From assembly GCA_035048815.1 (NCBI GenBank), contig JAUCBN010000055.1:1557501-1621500 (forward strand): a stretch of 64,000 bases of DNA, given 5' to 3'. The translations under genes and the position numbers were made by a program. Source of the DNA: Abelmoschus esculentus (Eukaryota; Streptophyta; Magnoliopsida; Malvales; Malvaceae). Under the pieces are notes generated by a model. The model worked only from the letters and a program-made list of their open reading frames with translations. It made no database searches and was not told where the DNA came from. Shown here piece after piece: positions 59,900 to 64,000 of this stretch (positions are counted from its first letter, which is position 1; the number at the start of each line of letters is the position of its first letter).

Positions 59900-62027
59900 C
59901 CATTTTACTTAGTTTCGTCCTTGGATACAAATCCTCATTGACCACCGTACCGGTATGCGTTGCCTAAGTTCCCAAATTAAGACTACTTTAGAAACTAGTT
60001 CACTTGAGGTATCTTAACTTGAAAAACAATAGAAAATTGAAAGAATTACCCGAATCTCTGTGCAAGTTATGTAATTTTCAGACCTTAAACCTCAAATGGT
60101 GTGATAGTCTTAAGGAGCTATGATGAGTGCATAAAAGTCTTATTTTTTATATCATTTTTTCACACGATTATCACCAATAAAGGACAGGATTAAGGGCATT
60201 AATGGATATTTCTGTACATTTTTCATACTTCCGCATCCAAACATACAATTCATGAATTCATCTAATAATTGGCATAAAACAAATGCATTTGATAGTTTTC
60301 TTTTTTAGACAGGAAACTACATATAAAGATGACCAATTGAGAAGATAGATGCTGGAGTGTAGATGGAGCACCCGCCACGGCAACACTTTTTCAGGCTGCG
60401 GCAGCAGAGCAAAGATGACAACCAGTGCTCGACAGAAAGAGAAAAAGATGTTGATCTTAACGGACAAAGAGCGGAAGAAAGACAAAGCCAAATTACGGAG
60501 TCAAGCCTTGGTCAAAGTCACGTACGAAAAAAAAGAGATATTTTAGGAAATAAGAATTAATTATTATAGTTTAATTAGGAATTATACTTCTCTCCTCTTT
60601 AGAACTCTTTCCTTACATGGAAAGCTTTAACTTAGGGTTTGGCCTAGTCTAGCAAGTCGGAGTTTACCCTAGAAAATACTTTTAGCCGCCGACTACATCA
60701 TGTTCTAAACTTCTTCAGAGGTTTAGGTTGTTTGTGGAGTAGTTGGAGAAGATGGTTGTGTTATGTTGGCTATTTATTAATCCAAAACTTATTTCATAGT
60801 TTATTCTCTCTTGGCGTTTACTCTTCTTTGCATATGAGTTCGAGATGATAAGTATGTGAAGAAAAATCTATTTGTCTAATATCGGGAGAGTTAGGCTCAC
60901 GAAATGAGAGAATACGGTCTTTGCTCATGAGCATTGACTAATCCGGTTAAGAGATTAACCGCCTAGGATTTCAGAGACTAACAAGACGCATGTGTTTTGT
61001 TGTTGTCCGCCCTTGATTCACGCCGGGAGGTATCATCAAGACGTGGGTTTCAACAGTTCTCTTCGCTTAGGGATAAGGAAGAAGACAAGGATACTCTGTC
61101 GAACTATGGAATGTTGAATTGTCAACAAGGCATAACCCCGCCTAGGCAGCTGCGACGACCTTGTGCGACCCGCCGAGGCGGCAGTTCAACCCATTGCTTT
61201 AATAAGTGGATACTTAATAACTTGATTATACTCTACGAAGCATTCAATTTAGCCTCACTTCATTATCTTTATTTCTTCAATATTTAATTTAGTTTTAGTA
61301 GTTAATTTAGTAATCTCAACTCAACAATCACTTGTGTTTTTACTTTCTATAGTGCAACTCTAAAAGGTAGTGAAGTCGACACAGTCCCTATGGGTTCGAC
61401 AACCTAAAGTATTACAATCTGACAAAGGTGGAAAAATAAAGGACTTTCGAGTCTCCATCAAGCTACCAAGTGGAAATGGAAAAATAATCAACTCTTGAGA
61501 CCACCTACTTGCTCTGAAAGATTCGAGATATGTCACTACGGTAACACCGTCATGTTCCCCAACTGGATGATGAGCTTGACCAAGTTGAGCCATGTTTCAC
61601 TCGGTTCTTGCTTGCATTTGAACTCCTTGCCTCCCTTGGGGACATTGCCATCCCTTGGGAAATGAGTGTAGTGAAAAAGGAGAAGAGACATCAGCATTAC
61701 CATCATCTTTTATTCCTTTCCCTGGTTTAAAACATCTCGAATTCTTTGTTTTGAAAGAGTGTGAATATTGGATGTCATTAACAAACAGAGAAAAAGAGCA
61801 TGTTAGTGTCACGCCTCGGCTTTGTTCGGTAACTACATTGTTCGATAACCCTAAACCCTATTCTCTCAGAACGTTGCAGAAAGGAGACCGGGGAGGATTG
61901 GCTGAACATTTCACACATTCCTAGCATCATAATCGACGCCGATGGCCTATGCATTCAAGTAAATAACACTTCTGTGAAGAGGTTGGGGTATTGCAATTGC
62001 ATCCATTACACAAGTGTCCTTAACTAT
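59900..62027 (+). pseudogene. Degenerate CC-NBS-LRR disease-resistance gene, LRR part
   Basis: LRR pieces of the RGA type are legible in scattered frames. At about 60000-60120: LRYLNLKNNRKLKELPESLC and FQTLNLKWCDSLKEL. At about 61490-61660: HYGNTVMFPNWMMSLTKLSH, then LGSCLHLNSLPPLGTLPSLG, cut by TGA. At about 61690-61780: PSSFIPFPGLKHLEFF. At about 61845-61960: PILSERCRKETGEDWLNISH followed by IPSIIIDADG, the usual end of this receptor class. No NB-ARC or coiled-coil domain is in the window. The LRR is split by about 1.2 kb of unrelated DNA (about 60120-61380) and by several stops and frame shifts, so it cannot make a receptor. Confidence 0.8.
60121..61380. mobile_element. Insertion inside the LRR relic, possibly LTR-like
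   Basis: The LRR reading stops abruptly after LKEL and resumes near 61400. The intervening DNA begins TGATGAGTGCATAAAAGTC, a form common at plant Ty3/Gypsy LTR starts, and ends near GTCCCTATGGGTTCGACA, reminiscent of LTR ends. No polymerase or gag frame was recognised, so a solo LTR or other non-autonomous insertion is the best guess. Boundaries are approximate. Confidence 0.4.
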
Positions 62028-62311
62028 TGATCTATGTCTACCCTTTTTCTCCTGCTAGCAAGGAACTTGATGTTGGTTTGTAGCTAGGAATTAAGACAGG
62101 CGTAACATGGGATGTCTTACCCTAAACCCTCAGTCTTGAAATTAGTAGTTTCTTTGCCATTCATCCGTGTCTGTCAAGTATTTCTACGCTCTTAATTCTT
62201 GGTTCTTTTAATGTTTATACTGCTGTTTAGGATTCACGTCGTCCTACCTACACACATTGATCTTTTTGAAGACATATTGTCAATGTATAGGAGTTTGTAG
62301 CTGTCGCATGT

Positions 62312-62363
62312 ATCCCACATCGGCTGGAGAATAAATTCACTAGTCTTACATCTGCTATAAAAA
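62312..62363 (+). promoter_or_regulatory. Plant snRNA promoter: USE plus TATA box
   Basis: The upstream sequence element ATCCCACATCG at 62312-62322 matches the plant consensus RTCCCACATCG exactly. TATAAAAA at 62356-62363 begins 34 bases after the USE, the spacing of RNA polymerase II snRNA genes (polymerase III genes use about one helical turn less). Transcription of U4 would start 32 bases after the TATA start. Confidence 0.92.
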
Positions 62364-62387
62364 GGAGCTAACAAAAACTTGAAAAGC

Positions 62388-62541
62388 ATCTTTGCGCTTG
62401 GGGCAATGACGCAGCTAGTGAGGTTCTAACCGAGGCGCGTCTATTGCTGGTTGAAAACTATTTCCAAACCCCCTCTGAGGTCTGGGTTCAGCCTAGACCT
62501 TAGAGAATTTTTTGAAAGGGCTCCCTTTGAGGTAAAAGCCT
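62388..62541 (+). ncRNA. U4: U4 spliceosomal small nuclear RNA
   Basis: The sequence begins ATCTTTGCGCTTGGGGCAAT, followed by the 5' stem-loop and the U6-pairing regions with AGGTTCTAACCGAGGCGCGT and ATTGCTGGTTGAAAACTATT, all diagnostic of plant U4. A central hairpin (AGGTCTGGGTTCAGCCTAGACC region, 62482-62503) is followed by the Sm site AATTTTTTG and a 3' stem (GGGCTCCC...). Length about 154 nt is normal for plant U4. Downstream CAATATCTAGTTACAA resembles the plant snRNA 3' box (CA-N3-10-AGTNNAA). With an intact USE/TATA promoter it is likely functional. Confidence 0.92.
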
Positions 62542-63266
62542 TACAATATCTAGTTACAACTTTATACATATATATTCTTTTAGCTTCATATCATGTTTAA
62601 TTTAGGGTAAACAAGATTATTATCTACTAAATTGTTGTTCATTTTTAGCAATTTTTTTCCTCTTTATCATGATTTTTTTAATGTTTTGATCATTTAGTTT
62701 TTTTAACAGGTGATTTTATTAAAATATTTTTTGTTAAATATGTCAGAATTAAAATAGAAAAACGAGAATAATTTAATTATTAATGGTATTGAATAGAAGT
62801 CTCATATAAAAGCATCAATGTGTTCCCACATTTCTATGAAGGTCTAGTTCTAAAAGGCTAGTAGTTCTCAATCAATTTTCAACTGCAATAAGTGGACTAC
62901 TTTTTATACTATCCACAGCTTTTCATCTGCAAATCCATTGACATCCCACGTTCTATGGAGGAAAAATTCAAAGATTCTCCGTAGACCATATATTTGTTGT
63001 TCTACGTTGAACTGAATCTTATTCATACATGCAGAGATGCTAATAGTTAGGCTCTCTCTCTTATCATAATCTCTGTATTTGGTATCCGTCCACTTCGATT
63101 GGAACGAATTCTTTTCTTTTAGATGATCTGGTTGGAGCTTTCTCGTAGGATCGTTTGCTGGTGCAATGAAGGTTGAAATAGTTGTTGCAGCAGGAAGGAA
63201 ACGAGGGATACATATTTATCTTTACATATTTTTATTTATATGTTTTAGGATGGGTCAAATAATAAT
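62542..63266. other. Sequence between U4 and the right inverted arm
   Basis: No gene recognised. The first half is AT-rich; from about 62820 to 63180 composition is mixed. On the minus strand, just inside the right arm, no U4 or other snRNA follows the inverted USE. Confidence 0.5.
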
Positions 63267-63279
63267 TTTATTCTCCAAT

Positions 63280-63290
63280 CGATGTGGGAT
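63280..63290 (-). promoter_or_regulatory. Orphan inverted USE element
   Basis: CGATGTGGGAT on the plus strand is ATCCCACATCG on the minus strand, an exact USE. An AT-rich TATA-like ATATAAATA lies about 40 bases further along the minus strand (63240-63233), a few bases beyond canonical spacing. No snRNA sequence follows. Confidence 0.7.
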
Positions 63291-63414
63291 ACATGCGGTA
63301 GCAACAGACTCCTATACATCGACAATGTGTCTTCAAAAAGATCAATGTGTGTAGCTAGGACAACGTGAATCCTAAACAGCAGTATAAACATTAACAGCAC
63401 AGAGAATTAAGAGC

Positions 63415-64000
63415 CTAGGACAATAAACGTGAATCATTTACGGGTTTTTTCTTTTTAAACTTTAAATATATTATTATCGTAATTTTAATATCAAATAAAA
63501 ATTAAATTAAAATAAATAGGTGTTTGTTCATTATCATTTAACGTTTAAATATCCGTTTGTTAATAATTGAAAAATTCAGCTTCTGCCGACGTTCGTTTTT
63601 CACGCCAATGACAAAAATTAAGTCTTTTTTACCGAGGTAGTATTAGATTTTTTTATATAAATTTTATTATATGCAGTTTTTTTCTTTTATTTAATTTAAA
63701 GATTTTTTTAATAAAATATACGATAATATTTTAGAGAGGTTGTACTGATGTTATTTCTTTTAGATTTTGTTTTATTTTTAACTATAGTTTTAAAATGGTT
63801 TAATGTTTAAACAAGTTCCTAAACTATTATATATTTTAGGTGCTTAATTTTTTAATTTTTTGGTGTTTAAATTATCATTTTTACCCTTTTTAAGATCAAA
63901 TTGAGACATTTATTTTGATAAAAAAATGATAATTATATCTAAAAGGGCAAAATGTAAGAAAGGGAAAACAAGATACTTTGAGCACTTGTTTTGATATTAA
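63415..64000. other. AT-rich terminal sequence
   Basis: No gene or recognisable element. Confidence 0.5.

Larger units (their letters stand above)
62188..63414. repeat. Large inverted repeat carrying snRNA promoters
   Basis: The left arm, 62188-62334, and right arm, 63267-63414, are inverted copies of about 147 bases with about 90 percent identity by eye. Shared blocks include TTTATACTGCTGTTTAGGAT, ACACACATTGATCTTTTTGA and GCATGTATCCCACATCG. About 930 bases lie between the arms, including the U4 gene next to the left arm. Confidence 0.9.

Noticed and set aside
63166..63354. 62-codon plus-strand frame in the inverted-repeat region
   Set aside because: Crosses into the duplicated snRNA promoter arm; no coding features.
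1..64000. CRISPR arrays, bacterial operons, tRNA clusters or an autonomous transposase
   Set aside because: No regularly spaced repeats, no polycistronic layout, no cloverleaf with intact A and B boxes and no transposase or reverse-transcriptase motif was recognised by eye.

Overview
The window is nuclear DNA of a flowering plant. Every multi-exon gene has plant-type introns, intergenic DNA is very AT-rich and full of small inverted-repeat elements (MITEs), and the protein families include chloroplast, thylakoid and plant-specific ones (plastid RPS17, CURT1C, PRONE-type RopGEF). Protein similarity and gene order point to a rosid eudicot, plausibly Malvales (cotton-like); that placement is inference. 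No CRISPR array or bacterial operon is present and I recognise no tRNA.

Layout. 0.6-1.9 kb: 3' part of a plus-strand gene for a conserved plant protein of unknown function. 2.8-3.4 kb: two MITEs. 3.7-4.3 kb: broken hot-dog thioesterase gene. 5.2-10.9 kb: AAE13 (malonyl-CoA synthetase). 12.0-13.1 kb: CCMH (mitochondrial cytochrome c maturation). 14.5-18.9 kb: SGB1/pGlcT2-like hexose transporter, with a duplicated upstream region at 19.2-19.6 kb. 21.2-30.5 kb: golgin GC5/TMF. 32.4-34.2 kb: CURT1C. 36.7-37.2 kb: plastid RPS17. 37.5-39.8 kb: RopGEF. 41.1-41.5 kb: LC8-type dynein light chain. 42.5-42.8 kb: frameshifted relic of a YYVQSPSR-family gene. 43.1-43.5 kb: uncharacterised acidic 128-residue protein. 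44.5-46.2 kb: RABG3 (Rab7). 47.3-48.7 kb: RPL37. 50.1-50.7 kb: a pseudogene. 51.2-56.3 kb: kinesin-13B. 58.1-59.3 kb: TMA7. 59.9-62.0 kb: decayed CC-NBS-LRR resistance-gene relic. 62.3-62.5 kb: U4 snRNA gene with a canonical plant snRNA promoter inside one arm of a large inverted repeat.

Thirteen intact protein genes, from AAE13 to TMA7, all lie on the minus strand. Their exon chains were rebuilt by hand; each closes in frame at a length close to its family's usual length. From memory, the gene content matches three Arabidopsis segments (near At1g52220-At1g52300, At3g16040-At3g16175 and At1g79820-At1g79860), so this looks like a less fractionated version of one ancestral block.

Most genes are housekeeping: endomembrane traffic (GC5, SGB1, RABG3), cytoskeleton and polarity (kinesin-13B, dynein light chain, RopGEF), plastid (CURT1C, RPS17), mitochondrion (CCMH, the long AAE13 form) and translation (RPL37, TMA7). 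The most unusual features are a U12-type AT-AC intron in AAE13, two GC-AG introns, several freshly broken genes, and an orphan inverted snRNA promoter facing the U4 gene. I did not find a convincing wholly new biological system.
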